The notes beneath the pieces were generated by a model. It did not search any database. It was not told where the DNA came from and saw only the letters and a list, made by a program, of their open reading frames with translations. DNA of 64,000 nt from Ancylostoma caninum (Eukaryota; Nematoda; Chromadorea; Rhabditida; Ancylostomatidae), in NCBI GenBank assembly GCA_037903475.1, contig JBAJFG010000598.1, positions 1 to 64,000 on the forward strand, read 5' to 3'. Below, piece after piece: positions 40,601 to 52,049 of this stretch. Position 1 is the stretch's first letter. The number at the start of each line of letters is the position of its first letter. A program made the translations under genes and the position numbers.

Positions 40601-41182
40601 GTGACTGCGCAACGAACCATGCCCGCACTCGTTCGCGTTTACTTCTTTTACGGAGTAAACTAGCTCCATACACCTTTTATGATCGCATCTTTCAGACTCA
40701 TGGGCATCTCTCCACCAGTAGTAGAGAATCACTGTGTCTCTACTGTATTTGTACTGTCACTTAAAGCGCAGACTAGTCCTACTAAGTGGTCGAAATGTTG
40801 AAATGGGCGGGATCTACCTCGAAAGCGTCATTGGCTGACGCGCTCTTCCCGTAGTTGTCAGCACTGCATTTCTTCGGATGAGAACGTGCATCTGTATTTT
40901 GCATCATACTAGACGTTCTCTGAGTAGGAGGGGTGTGGCTTCAAAAAAAGCTAGCTTCTCGGACCTCTCAGCACTGCGTTCTTCTCCTCCCTGATTTTTG
41001 TCCTCTGCATTTTGAGCTGAGGCGGATTTAGGCGCTATCGAGACGTCCGCCACCGAAATCTCGGATTTCCTTGCACATACATAGTTGCAGACTGCTATTT
41101 TTCATTACGTAATCCGCAGTCTGCAAGAAAAATGGCTGTGACGAGAGCTGAGCTCGCAGAACTTTTAGCAACAGAACACAAT

Positions 41183-41458
41183 TTAGCATTGGAGCGCGAT
41201 TTCTACTGAGGGATGCAGACACTTGATTTCTAGGGAGTGCTATAAAATTCAATAAATCTTCACACGTGGGGTCATCCCTGCCATTTTCAAGGCATATTCT
41301 TACCCAGTTTTTTGGTGAATCCTTTCATAATAGAATCAATAGTAATTGATCGGGCGAACACTTCGAAATCGTCGGCAAATATCAGCCGTTCCCTTGGCGT
41401 CGATAACTCGACGGCAACGCGGCGGCGGCGGCGGCCGTCGTCGCCGCATCGCCGGCTC
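41183..41458 (-). CDS. Candidate C-terminal exons of an unrecognised gene
   Basis: Exon 41304-41458 (acceptor AATGTAG, phase 2 in, donor GTAAGA, phase 1 out) reads an Arg-rich start, then VAVELSTPRERLIFADDFEV and FARSITIDSIMKGFTKKL. A 47-nt terminal exon at 41183-41229 (acceptor CCCTAG, matching phase) reads IKCLHPSVEIALQC and stops at TAA. The amino-acid composition is coding-like, and the phase match supports the join. The upstream exon was not identified. The GGC trinucleotide run (about 41420-41436) encodes the Arg stretch. Confidence 0.5.
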
Positions 41459-42043
41459 CTACATTGTTGTCTCTTGTTACACACCGACGGGCACGGCAGT
41501 TCAGCTCTTTTTTGCAACCCCGCGCTCACATGTTTCATGCGTCGCGGATTCACTGCGCACGCACGCGCGGAATTACGTCGCACTGCTGCCACTGCTTTTT
41601 ACCTCGAAGAACGCCTAGTTTTATCATGATTTGGACTCTATGGCTCGTTCTCTATGTTAGACATAGTAGTTTCTGGGTTCATTTGTGAAGTTTTGTTAGT
41701 TTATGATGTCAGGTGAGGTCATGATAACAGCAGAAAATCAGCAGCTGCTGCTTTTTCACGCAAAGGCCATGCAAATTGCTGCATTTTGCACCAGCGAGTA
41801 ATGTTAGAATTGCATGAAACCACGTTTTCTGGAAGGGTATGTGTTCAACTTTCATTTTCGTTAATTAAGTCAAATTCCGTGAATTCGTTAATTTGTTATG
41901 TCACAGGGATAGTAGCCGTTGAGGTAGGGTATGTGGAAGGGTTTTTCATTCTCGTTACATAAGGTAAATTTCGTTGAACGGTTAATTTGTTACCTTAATA
42001 ACGCCCAGCTCCGGAAATCAGGGCAGAGACGCAGAGTATTCCA

Positions 42044-42296
42044 CAAAATGAAAGGTTCAGTCCTGTAAGCAGACAGAATTACCGTAATTTCTGAGCATAG
42101 TGGTTCTTAATCGCACTTTCTGAACTCAGATTCTGTACTGATGAGTGGCCCAGCCTTTAGTAGTCAATGATTCCCTATTTGGTTGTCTTAAGTATAGTTA
42201 TCTGCGGAGTACATCTTGTTTTACGCCTGGAAATTACGGTAAGACCATCTACACACACACACATCTACGCACTGAACTTTTCATTTTATGTGTTCT
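42044..42296. mobile_element. MITE family 1, third copy
   Basis: Left ACAAAATGAAAGGTTCAGTC, then AATTACCGTAATTTC; right GGAAATTACGGTAAGACC, a CA-rich insert, then CTGAACTTTTCATTTTA. Same inverted ends as the two copies in gene A. Confidence 0.55.
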
Positions 42297-43559
42297 ATTA
42301 TTGTATTTTATGCATTTTTGTGTATTCGACCTCTGCGCGCTCCTTCTAACTGTTTGTATGCATTGATACTAGCATAATTCTTGAGCATTTGATTATTCGA
42401 ATAGTAAATTTCGAATTGCTTGAATTTTCGAGCAGTCAGACTTCCCCACTCCTTAAAAAGTTTGAGAGCTCAAGTTAAAAAAAAAAGAACTTCGGTTCAT
42501 TTGGATATTCGTTAAAATTATTTGTTTCAATGCCAATCAAAACTATTTTGGTTGAGGAGCTGCTGGAGAATTAAGAAAATTTCCTGGATTTTTTAAAATC
42601 AATATTGCGGAGATACATATCATATTTGCAGTCTGGCCGCACCCACTTTTGATTCCATTAATCCAAGGAAAAATTTACGGTTTCAAGCGAACACCTCGCC
42701 CCATTTTGATTCCACTAACACCACAAAAAATTCACTGTTTCAGCGAGATGGTATATTAGCGCCTTCAGGGGATATCTCGGTCCCCAGTCCTAGTTCGTAG
42801 CCCTTGGCTGTGCTTATAGGGTTAGGTTTGCAGCATATGCTGCCGTTGTTTTCCGACGAGGTTACTGTTCGGCTGTTATTGTAATCTAATGTCATTTCTT
42901 CGAAGGCCATTATTTAGAGAAAAAAAAGCAATATGGAAATCCATACATTTTCTCCTAATGCAAGGCCCTATCCGAACTTTTTCCCATAAGTATTGATTTT
43001 TCCAATTTCCCAAGGAAATCACGTTTCCAAACTCTAAGCGCGTTAAAAAAAGTCAACTTAGAGAGCGTTCACATGCCATATGGTTACCGCACATTACACT
43101 AAGACATGCATCCATCAACTAAAATATGCGCCCATCCTCATACCTCAGCCGATACCTGCCGCTGCTTGGGGTACCCAGGTAAACGGTCCTGGGTAGATCA
43201 ATATTTACCTGCAGGGAAGGACTGATGCAATTTTCGTGTTGTTTTACTAGTATTCTACTTCTGTTACGTTTATACGGGATTTGTCCTGTAAATTTGGACA
43301 AACACGTCTCAACATAAAATTTTTCGTGTGAAGACGTGTTTTCTTTGCCTTATTTGTTTTCCTCTGCGTCTCTGATCGCTCTGTCATTCTTCTCCACACA
43401 CCATGATTGTTTCAAAATGCGTACATATTGTGGGCGGGGCGTAATGGGCGTGGCCGCCGAAATTAGCGCCATCATTTCTTGCTAGGACCCCCCTCAGTTT
43501 GATTATAACTGTTCCTCAAAGTGCTGTCTATGTAGTGGTGTGACATTTTAATCTAGGGC

Positions 43560-46165
43560 TTTGTCCTGTAAAAATCGTCCACCATGCTCCGCCCACTTTC
43601 TCAGAGAAGTTTTACAGGTTGCAGTTTTGCTCTTGGACCAGTCTCTGGATGTGAACTGTTTCGCAAATGGGTAAACTCGTCCATTTTGTACTGGAATTAG
43701 ATTTCTGTTCGAGAACTCGTCAGGAATTGCATTTTTTCCGGAAAACTCGTCCACTCTCATTTTTCGCTGCGACATACACCACTTTCAGAGTGTTTCTGGA
43801 ACTCAGAGTTTGATTATTTCTTACAATACTCCCACTCAATGGATTTCAAGAATATGAAAAAAAATTTTTTAGCATGCGGTGAACTCGTCCACCTTCGCTT
43901 TGAAAGGGTGAACTCGTCCACTTTTCGTTATTGATGGGGCGTTTATGTGCTGGAGCGGGTGTGTAATCATGAAATGAAGAGGAGTTTGACAGGAGCTCGT
44001 GGGATTATTTCATAAAATGTACCAAATTTGGGTAATATCGTAAATTTCACGGAATTCTCTAAATCCCAGTTCCCCACTTTTGTTGTTTTTCAAAATAATT
44101 GTTTAGACTCCATAATTATGTAATGATATGTAATAATTATGTTTAGTTATTTAAAAATATAATTGCAAAAAAAAGACAAAATTTGAAAAAAAAACCAATG
44201 AAAGAAACATTTTCTGATTTAGGCTTTTTCAGATCGCCCTCCCCTTGTCTCGCCACGCTTCTCCCTCGCTCTCCCCCCTCCCCCTCCGCCAACACCACCA
44301 ATACCCTCTTTATAAATAAGAAGTATGAACGAATACGGAAACGCACGGTCCATACTCTTTCTTACGCGACTACAGCACATTTTCTTAGATACCACACCTT
44401 TGATAACTGACCATAAATGGACAACTGTCACAAACATGGTGGTCTACTTGGTGTCGTGAGATTTCCGCGAAACTCGTCCACATCAATGGCATGTTTCCCT
44501 ACATCGGGATGATGATGCTCTATTTCCGTTCTTGCATCTGGTGGATAAGCGTGCCGAGCTGTCACTAAAAACATTCAAATTAGTGCCAGTTGTCTTCCCT
44601 GCAATTGGTTGTGGCGTCGAAACGTCGGCGAAGTGGCGGTGGCGCTGTTCGAATTGTGTGTCTGTGTCTGTGTGTGTGTGAGTGTGTACGAAGAGATCGT
44701 ACTTTTTCTCGTACACAACAAGTGCAGAACGAGAGGCGGGATGTGGAGAGGTTTTGGCCGCGAGCCAAGTAAAACACGCCATCGTCGTCGAAAACACGCC
44801 ATAGAACAGTTTTTAAGACGCGAGAGATTCTGGTAAACGTCTCGAGTTATTTCCGCCTTTGAGTCTGTTTTGTTATGTGCCTAGCAGTGGCGGACGCCGG
44901 GGGGGGGGTGTGGTTTTGAAATTACTTTACAATACATGTAAAAATCTTCTGTTAGTTTGTTTTTATTATTATTTTTAACATAATTTTTATTAATTATTTA
45001 TTACTATGATCAAGGTTTTTACTAATTTTATTTCCCGTCTGAGTCCCCAAAATTCCACTTTTTTCCCACGACCCCCCCCCCCTCCACCCGCCCACTTTCT
45101 GCGTCTGCCACTGGTGCCTAGGTATTCTGTCAGCGAGGTCAAAGATCAACGATTTAGGTCTTACTGCAAGGTGTTCTGTAAAATCCGCTTTTTATTTGGA
45201 AATTTATAACGGCCAGTTCAGCTGCTACACATGCCCACACTAGGGCACGGACGAGTTTTCTTCATTTTATATCATTCACGTTTTCATGGGTAAATGAACC
45301 CCTTTTTTCCAGCATGGGCTTGTCCCACTGGCTCCCTCAGAGTACGGACCGCTGTACCGAACACAAAGCATTCCTGGCTGCTATTGACTGCTGTCTGCTT
45401 AGCCCCGCCCACAGCCCCGCCCTAGAGGATGGGTCCCAGCACGAATTATCGCTAAGTGACACAACACATGCTTCATGGGTGAAATATGCCAAAAATGCGA
45501 AAATACTGATTTCGATGTCAATAATTAAAAATAGATATGTAAAAAAATAATAATTGAAATAAATAATTAAGAGCAAGCTAATTTCTACTTGTATGCCTTC
45601 GATAAGCGTTTTTACACGCTTTCGGAAACAATTGTTTCCGAAATCACTAGCGTCTGTCCGAGTTTACCCAATGCCCATAAGAAATGGACGAGTTCTCGCT
45701 GCTTCAAAGAACTCTGTTAAATATCTTACATTTAGATGCGGAGCGTTGTACGCGCAAAGGGCGCTGCAGCCGAGCTCTGCGAATGGCCAATTGGATGAAT
45801 TGACCAATCACAGAGCTTGTCTGCACCACAGGTCTCAGGTATTGTGCTCCACTACTTGTCGTCTCAGTGGAAGTTTCTTGCTTTTCTGGATTTGCGTATG
45901 AAATTGGACGAGTTTTCCGGGCATTCTACATTGATGGCTAGGAGTTTCTGCTGTCCTTTTCAAATTGGCACGAACGCCGCTGTACCTATGCGGGCAAATT
46001 GCTCCGATTTCACTTGGACGAGTTTTCAGGAGAAGCTGCGTTCATTTTGCTATAAAGGGGCGTTACTTACCCTCTCGAAACTGGAGCGGAGCTGCGACAG
46101 CGCAGTGCGTGATGGACGAGTTTCCTCAACACATTTCAAAATGGACGAGTTTTTTTTCTGTATGA
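43560..46165. repeat. GGACGAGTT motif field with orientation switch
   Basis: AACTCGTCCA-type motifs occur near 43574, 43674, 43710, 43744, 43882, 43910 and 44470. The inverse TGGACGAGTT type occurs near 45248, 45685, 45905, 46015, 46112 and 46143. The switch falls between 44.5 and 45.2 kb, where the MITE 44885-45113 lies. Isolated copies occur at about 18900 and 31358. Confidence 0.5.
44885..45113. mobile_element. hAT-like MITE, 229 bp
   Basis: Terminal inverted repeats are CAGTGGCGGACGC and GCGTCTGCCACTG. Flanked by a perfect 8-bp direct repeat, GTGCCTAG, at 44877-44884 and 45114-45121. The interior is AT-rich with a G-run after the left end and a C-run before the right end, and has no coding capacity. 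Confidence 0.85.
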
Positions 46166-46393
46166 CTCGTGTAAGCTACGTCATTTCACAGTAAAAAGTA
46201 AGCTACGGATGTGAGCCGCGAAATATCCTCTAACTCTGTGTCTCTGACCATGAACACTCGCGACGTCTGTGCTCTGCCCTCCCCTCGAACATTTATAAAA
46301 AGTTGTCCAGATAAGGCAGTTTTCAGTCGAATCACTGCTGCTGGCACAAGCAGTGTCGGTTGTTCCTGACACGAAAAAAAGCAGTAATTTCAC

Positions 46394-46473
46394 GCCTCGC
46401 TGCGCGTCGACTACTCGTCGATACTCAGCCGGCGGCGTCGTTTCGGGTTTCTCGACGGTTTCACGTGTCGAAC
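46394..46473 (-). CDS. Candidate exon (TRETVEKPETTPP)
   Basis: 80 nt, phase 1 to 0, donor GTGAAA, purine-rich weak acceptor. Reads STRETVEKPETTPPAEYRR then VVDAQRG, with a CpG-rich, coding-like composition in AT-rich surroundings. It could belong to the same minus-strand gene as 41.2-41.5 and 47.8-48.4 kb, but this cannot be shown. Confidence 0.35.
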
Positions 46474-46746
46474 CTCTCACTTTTTGCGTCCTTTTTAGGG
46501 AAAGGGAGCGAGGCTGAACATGAACTAGTTTTTTTCCCATCAGGGGGCTGCCAACGGAGTAATAGACCAGCAGCAAAGCCTCACGGTGGGCGTGGCCTCC
46601 CTACAAACGGGTAGCTTTCATAGTGCCCATGGTATCAGTGAACACCCTGGGTTTATTTCTCTGCTGATAGGTATACCCACGTATTGGAGCTTTATTAGTG
46701 TCTTTTTAGGCTTTTAGCTATAGAATTTTCCTCAGTGGGGAAGCGG

Positions 46747-46768
46747 GGGGGGGGGGGGGGGGGTGGGG
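46747..46768. repeat. Poly(G) run of about 22 bases
   Basis: An uninterrupted G-run preceding GGGGCGTGGC. Shorter G-runs occur near 12884, 19108, 25331, 44900, 53500 and 62280, the last near the right end of the hAT-like element. Long G tracts are characteristic of some nematode genomes. Confidence 0.85.
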
Positions 46769-47835
46769 CGTGGCTAGAGTGGAAATTCTTGTAAAGCGAT
46801 ATTTCATTCGGGATAAAAACGTTTAGATCCTCAAAGATAAGAACTCATTAGTCTGTAGGTACTTTGACGAACTTCTCCTAGCATTTTCATTTACATTATT
46901 TTTAAATTTAATTACTTATATTGAATTTGTTTTCATCCATCTAATTATTCTACGAAAGATGGGGGATGTTTCCGTGATGCTTTGTTCCAGAAGTGAGAGT
47001 GACGTCACCCCACCCCACTATTTCTTCTGTCTTCACTTTTACCGAAAAGCAAACTCGATGAAAATTTTTTTCAGTTTTTTTTACCGGGCCAGAATTGGTG
47101 AACGTTCCTGCGAAGAATTTAGGCTGCCCTTTGACCCAAAGTGGGCTTGCCTTCTGGAAAAGTCCTTCGGACAAGTATAATTTTTTTCCAGGAAAACTTG
47201 TTCAATATAGGCAGGTAGCTTCACTACCTCTTTTGCAGCATCCATTAAAAGAAGAAATTTATCCCTGAGATGTCACAAGTTCCCTGGAAGTATAACATTT
47301 TTGTTTTTACAAAGGTTTCCCTAGAGAAAGTAGGTGTAAGCAGCAAATCAAAAGAAATCCATGCCAAGAAATCGTGGATGATGTGGAAGTAATTGAGTCT
47401 TCTGATCTATTTTTCCTCCAGTTCTCGGTGAGCATTTATTTTTCATTTTATTTCATCTTCTATAATTTGATATTTTTATAATTCCTCGAGTTAGTTTTAT
47501 TATGACCACGAAGGATATCATGACAAAAATTATATTTAGCTGAAGCAACCACCGGGATAATTAGCTCCTTTCAATAAGAAAACTGACTTTTTTTCAAATT
47601 TCAACTTGGTTTTTCAATTTTCAAACTAGTTTGGATTATAATAATCGATCGGGATGAATCTCAGCTTGTTTGGGAAAATGGACTTCCTCTGAGGATTGTT
47701 TTTCTTTCCACCGTAAGAGGTTAAAACTACAGGGAGCATGCCTTCCAGTGGAATTTTTCCAGGAGTTTCCGGATTCCTAGGGACCCATGCCTATCGAGCA
47801 AACCCCCGCAGTATGCTCATCATATTTTTTCTAGG

Positions 47836-48428
47836 CTAACCAGCAGTGCTGGAGTTGTTTGTGCACATGAACGGAGCGGCAGCGCTGGCAGCCGGCGGCG
47901 ACGCGGACGGGTGTGGGAGCACGGACGGACGGGCGGGGGACGGGAGCAGCCACGGACGCCGCCAGCAGCTGCCCCATGCTCTCTGCCCACGGGGCCCGCG
48001 GCGGCGCCGGCCGCGGTGTGTTTTTCTCGGGCCGCGGCGATCGAACGCTCTTCTGCAGCCGCTCTCGTCGTCCGGTCTCTCGGCTGCTGGCCTGGCTGTA
48101 GCGCTTCCGGTGTTCCATACGACATTCACACGCACATTACATTCCTGTACATTCGCACACCGTTCCATATATGGATTAGTTGCTGTTGGAAGCACTGCGC
48201 TGCTGCTGGGGTCTTCAGGCGCTGGGACAACTCATCCAGGTCATGCAGAGCCCTTGCGTTGGACATTGGCTTCTTCTGATCCTGGAAAAAGTGGATTGTC
48301 CAGGCCGTTTCCCCGAATCGTGGTCATATTTCATGCGAAATTAACATGTTGTCGCATTTTTCTCAGGCGGCCGCCGCCGAGATTTCGACGGCGGCGCAGG
48401 ATCGAATTTGACGGGCCGCATATTCATT
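47836..48428 (-). CDS. Candidate GC-rich 5' exons of a minus-strand gene
   Basis: Three pieces. 48346-48428: acceptor CTTCTTAG one base before ATG, reading MNMRPVKFDPAPPSKSRRRP then PEKNATT, donor GTTAAT. 48161-48281: acceptor TTTTTCCAG, reading DQKKPMSNARALHDLDELSQ then RLKTPAAAQCFQQQLIHIWN, donor GTGTGC. 47836-48095: acceptor GCTACAG, ending APFMCTNNSSTAG and TAG. The first junction is not phase-compatible with the second exon, so the model is incomplete. The region is much richer in G+C than its surroundings, and all three frames are open in the last piece. The acceptor right before ATG could be a trans-splice site (inference). Confidence 0.4.
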
Positions 48429-48887
48429 CTAAGAAGTGCTCCTGTTGCTGGGAATGCTCGAGCTTTTCCATTTTCTCTTCTCTCCTAAGATTTCCCTTTT
48501 CCTTTCAATAGACATCATCATTGAGAGAAGCCCTTGTCTCTTTCCTTTCCCTACAACCCTTTGTTTCCTTTTTTCTCATCTGTTTAATTCACTATTTTCT
48601 CCGAAATGGAATGGGCTTCCTTTCTTATCTTTTGGCCAACATCCTCCTGAGTCGATAAATCGATTTTTACTCGTCTTGACGAATACTAGCATCAGTATTC
48701 GTTATGCTAGTCCACTATATTTGGGACCGAGCAATGTTAGAGATGCATTCGAGTTCGAACATCCGACTTCGAGTCGAATGTTCGAATGTTCGAGAAAGAG
48801 GGGGTTATATGTATAGCTTTGGAGTCAGGACAACAAGTGCTGTAGTGCTTTGTTTTATCCGAAAATTTAAATTTTCCGGAATCTGCT

Positions 48888-48985
48888 CTCATTCATTCAT
48901 TCATTCATTCATTCATTCAATCATTCGCCCATTCGTTCACTCACTCATTCATTCATTCAATCGGTCATTCATCCATCTACTCATT
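48888..48985. repeat. (ATTC)n microsatellite
   Basis: About 24 units of ATTC with several substitutions. Confidence 0.85.
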
Positions 48986-49495
48986 CCTTCACCTCTAACT
49001 GCCGTCGGCACAACTTTGTTTGCTGTTTACCACATGACACGCGAGTGATTTGCAAGTTGTTTACGTGTCACAGTCTTATTGATGCCACGCCCACAATGGC
49101 CGGCCGGCCGGCTATCACCGGGATAGGCACGTTCTTTCCCGTGAACGAACGTGTTTACCACGCGCATACATTAACTAGCATCGACTTTCCGTTTAGGACC
49201 TAATTGCTGCCAGAGCGTTTTTTTTTTCTCGAGACATGAGGGTATGGTCGATGGTTCTATAATGGCTATGTGAGTAGACTGACATCACTTCTAAATTTCT
49301 GTGACTCTCTGCTCCCTCTCAAATGATGTGCTGTCTCAGCTTCCTCTGAAAAAAGACGTTTTTTTTTCGCGCGATGTGGACTTTCTCTGTTTCTTTTTAC
49401 TCTCCAGAGTCTGTGCGCTATTTTCACCATCCAATCTGGAGAATGGTAGAGACGCAGAGCAGCACAAATATCGTCCACAACTCATCTCTTCTACT

Positions 49496-49687
49496 ATGGA
49501 AAATCAGCTCTTCGCCGCCACCATCGCTCAACATGTCAATGCCAGTGGGCGGAGCGACGAAGTGCTAGAACTATTTGTCAACGCGGCTGCCGATATGACA
49601 ATTGCGCGTCATGTCGTGTACCAACGCCAATTACGCGCTCCACGGATGACTTTTGACTTCGTCGGCTGCCGCCTGGCTGGCAGTAAG
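49496..49687 (+). CDS. Candidate first exon (MENQLFAATIAQ)
   Basis: ATG at 49496 opens MENQLFAATIAQHVNASGR, SDEVLELFVNAAADMTIARH, then VVYQRQLRAPRMTFDFVGC, up to a GTAAGG donor after 49687. The composition is coding-like, with an amphipathic helical look. No continuing exon was identified and no family is recognised. Confidence 0.3.
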
Positions 49688-49831
49688 GGGTTATTACTAC
49701 AGTGAAAAGTCGTTACAGCACAAGTGAGCGACGATGATGACGTCATCGTCGGTGAGCGAACGCAAATTTACACTCAGTGATGACATCCGTTCTGCTTTTC
49801 GCTTCAGGAAACGACTTCTGAGCTAACGAGT

Positions 49832-50200
49832 GGATGATTGAATGAATGAATGAATGAATGAATGAACGAACGAATGCAATGAATGCAATGCAATGAATGG
49901 ATGAATGAATGAATGAATGAATGAATGAATGAATGAATGAATGAATGAATGAAGGAATGAATGAATGAATGGATGGATGGATGAATGAATGAGTGAATGA
50001 ATGAATGAATGAATGAATGAATGAATGAATGAATGAATGAATGAATGAATGAATGAATGAATGAATGAATGAATGAATGAATGAATGAGTGAGTGAGTGA
50101 AGGAATGAATGAGTGAAGGAATGAATGAATGAATGGATGGATGAATGAATGAATGAATGAATGAATGAATGAATGAATGAATGAATGAATGAATGAATGA
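49832..50200. repeat. Long (GAAT)n microsatellite
   Basis: About 370 bp of GAAT units with GGAT and GAGT interruptions and a short GCAATGAAT variation near the left end. It is the longest simple array in the window. Confidence 0.92.
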
Positions 50201-50204
50201 ACGA

Positions 50205-51310
50205 AAACAATATTCTTGCCTTTAATATCCCACGATTTTTTTGAACCCACGGAAAATCGACAATAAATTGGTTTACTCACCTGTATGGTCCCTAAATTCC
50301 TATACATGCCAAAGAAATTGACCTTGAAAAAAAAAAGACAGATGTATACAATGCCTGAAAAGTAATAAACAAGGACAAGTAAATAATAGTAGAATAACGG
50401 ACTTTATGGGATATTTTTTGACAAAATCCTTTTTTTTTCTAGACATGAAGGAGTTCTTGTAATTCATCCAGAAATTCATTTTTCGGAGTGGCTAATGTAC
50501 CTTTGCTTATTTCACCACTGAGGGGCGGGACTGTCGCTAGACATCCTTAGCCTCTTTCACCACTAATAATCTGTTTATCTGTAATTTTGTAGCATTAGAA
50601 CGCTTTCTAAGAAGCGATCCACCCACACTATTGGTCGAGGCGTGGGGTTTAAGTAGAATTACGAGGGATTAGCACAAAGAACAGAAATCACTCGAAAGCG
50701 CACTGGCTGCTCCTAAAAGTACATGCACTGTTTGGTCGTGTACCAGGAAAACATCGTCTTAGCAGCGTGTTAAGGGTTCTACTGCACGCAGAATATCGTC
50801 CAAAGAAGGAATACTTCTTTGTAGGTTTGTTAATTGAAAGTAATGGAAGGATAGAGGCTATATTCCAGAATGTTCAGCGTGGATCTACATATTCGGCTTC
50901 CGAGATTTTTTATGGGATTCATTCTGCCGATAGGTATCTATTGAAACTGAGTCAATCTAATACATCAATTGTAATATTTCAAACCTATCCGTATTTAGAT
51001 TTGAACAAGTACTTAAAGAGTTCCTAGGTTTTCATACAAAGTCCAACATCCGTAGGACCGTCAAGTCCCATCAGGGCCTCATTTTACTGTTATATCTGCC
51101 CAAAAGTTACTCTACTTTTAGTGCCCGATTGATTTTCATTTTCTGGAAGTGTTTGAAATCCGAAATAAATAATTGAACGAATAAAAAAAAACAAATAAAT
51201 GAATAAATAATCAAATGAATGGATTAATAAAGTATCCAGGAGTATGAGGGGCATTTCCAAGAGGTGTTCCAGCACAATGAATTTTTTAGACTGAATTTCG
51301 CTTTTTTGGG
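50205..51310. other. Intergenic; one 86-residue open frame of doubtful value
   Basis: The plus-strand frame 50767-51027 (…ADRYLLKLSQSNTSIVIF…) has moderate protein character but no splice partner and no known motif. The remainder is AT-rich. Confidence 0.35.
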
Positions 51311-52046
51311 CCTGGATACATCGATAAGATTACCCAGGGTGACCATGTTGACACATATTAACCGTGGGTAATTCGAGCGGTGTAAACACGTTTACCCTAG
51401 ATAATTTATATGGTGCATGCACTTCTTGGGCAATCTGGAAAATATTAGGTAAAACATTCAGTTTTTCGCCTGCCCCATTTTTCTGAGAGAAAGTCACTCG
51501 TCATTCGTTAACCGTTAGCATATGTTCGCTTTGGCTCGTTCGAGGCTTATATCACTTAATTATTGCATGGGGGTAAACGAACCCAAATTTACCCTTTACC
51601 TTGCAGTCATGGACACTTTTACCCATAGGTGACGTTGTCTATAGCCAGCTACCAGTGGCGGACGGAAAGAGGGCAGGAGCGGCGAGGGGTGGGAAAAGAC
51701 GGAATCCCGAACGGATAATAAAAATAATAAGATTGTCAATCTATATAATACTGACTTATAATGAATATCAAAAAGTAATAGTAAAAATAAGCCATTAAAA
51801 ATGAACTTACGCAAAATTTTTGTTTATTTTATAATGTAATTTCGACTTCACCCCTGCCTCCGCCGCTGCCAGCTACTGCCAGTAAGGACAATCATCCCTA
51901 TGGGTATGAGATTACCCATCTTTCGCATCTGCGCCTGCATGCATCGAGACTACTCACTGTAAATGTTTTAACATCCCTAAACTTACCCACCGTTTGCGTA
52001 AGCAAACTTACCCTTGGTGATCCCAATGAAGCATCTGGATCTGGAC
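51311..52046. repeat. Second TTACCC/GGGTAA palindrome-rich block
   Basis: Contains the same GATTACCCAGGGT and TTTACCC motifs as the 10.4-11.9 kb element, with cores near 51340, 51365, 51395, 51555, 51590, 51910 and 52010, and a CATC-rich edge at each side. It is interrupted by the MITE at 51653-51868. Confidence 0.5.
51653..51868. mobile_element. hAT-like MITE, 216 bp, same end type as 44885-45113
   Basis: Left end CAGTGGCGGACGG and right end CCTCCGCCGCTG form an imperfect inverted repeat. The perfect 8-bp duplication CCAGCTAC lies at 51645-51652 and 51869-51876. It is inserted into the TTACCC/GGGTAA repeat block of 51.3-52.05 kb. No open frame of note. Confidence 0.82.
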
Positions 52047-52049
52047 CAG

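Larger units (their letters stand above)
38260..41180. other. Intergenic, repeats only
   Basis: Contains several AGAGACGCAGAG or CTCTGCGTCTCT motifs (about 38372, 38442, 38590, 40427), the inverted GCGAGAACTGG motifs and a MITE family 2 fragment. No exon chain found. Confidence 0.45.

Noticed and set aside
44483..44797. Minus-strand exon reading FADVSTPQPIAGKTTGTNLN
   Set aside because: Protein-like in part, but runs into a CA microsatellite on one side and no convincing donor was found; left out of the feature list.
47846..48511. 221-residue plus-strand open frame
   Set aside because: It lies antisense to the GC-rich candidate exons and is open only because of high G+C; no splice or start evidence on this strand.
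49743..50307. Long minus-strand open frames of repeated FIHS peptides
   Set aside because: They are direct translations of the GAAT microsatellite, which has no stop in some frames; not genes.
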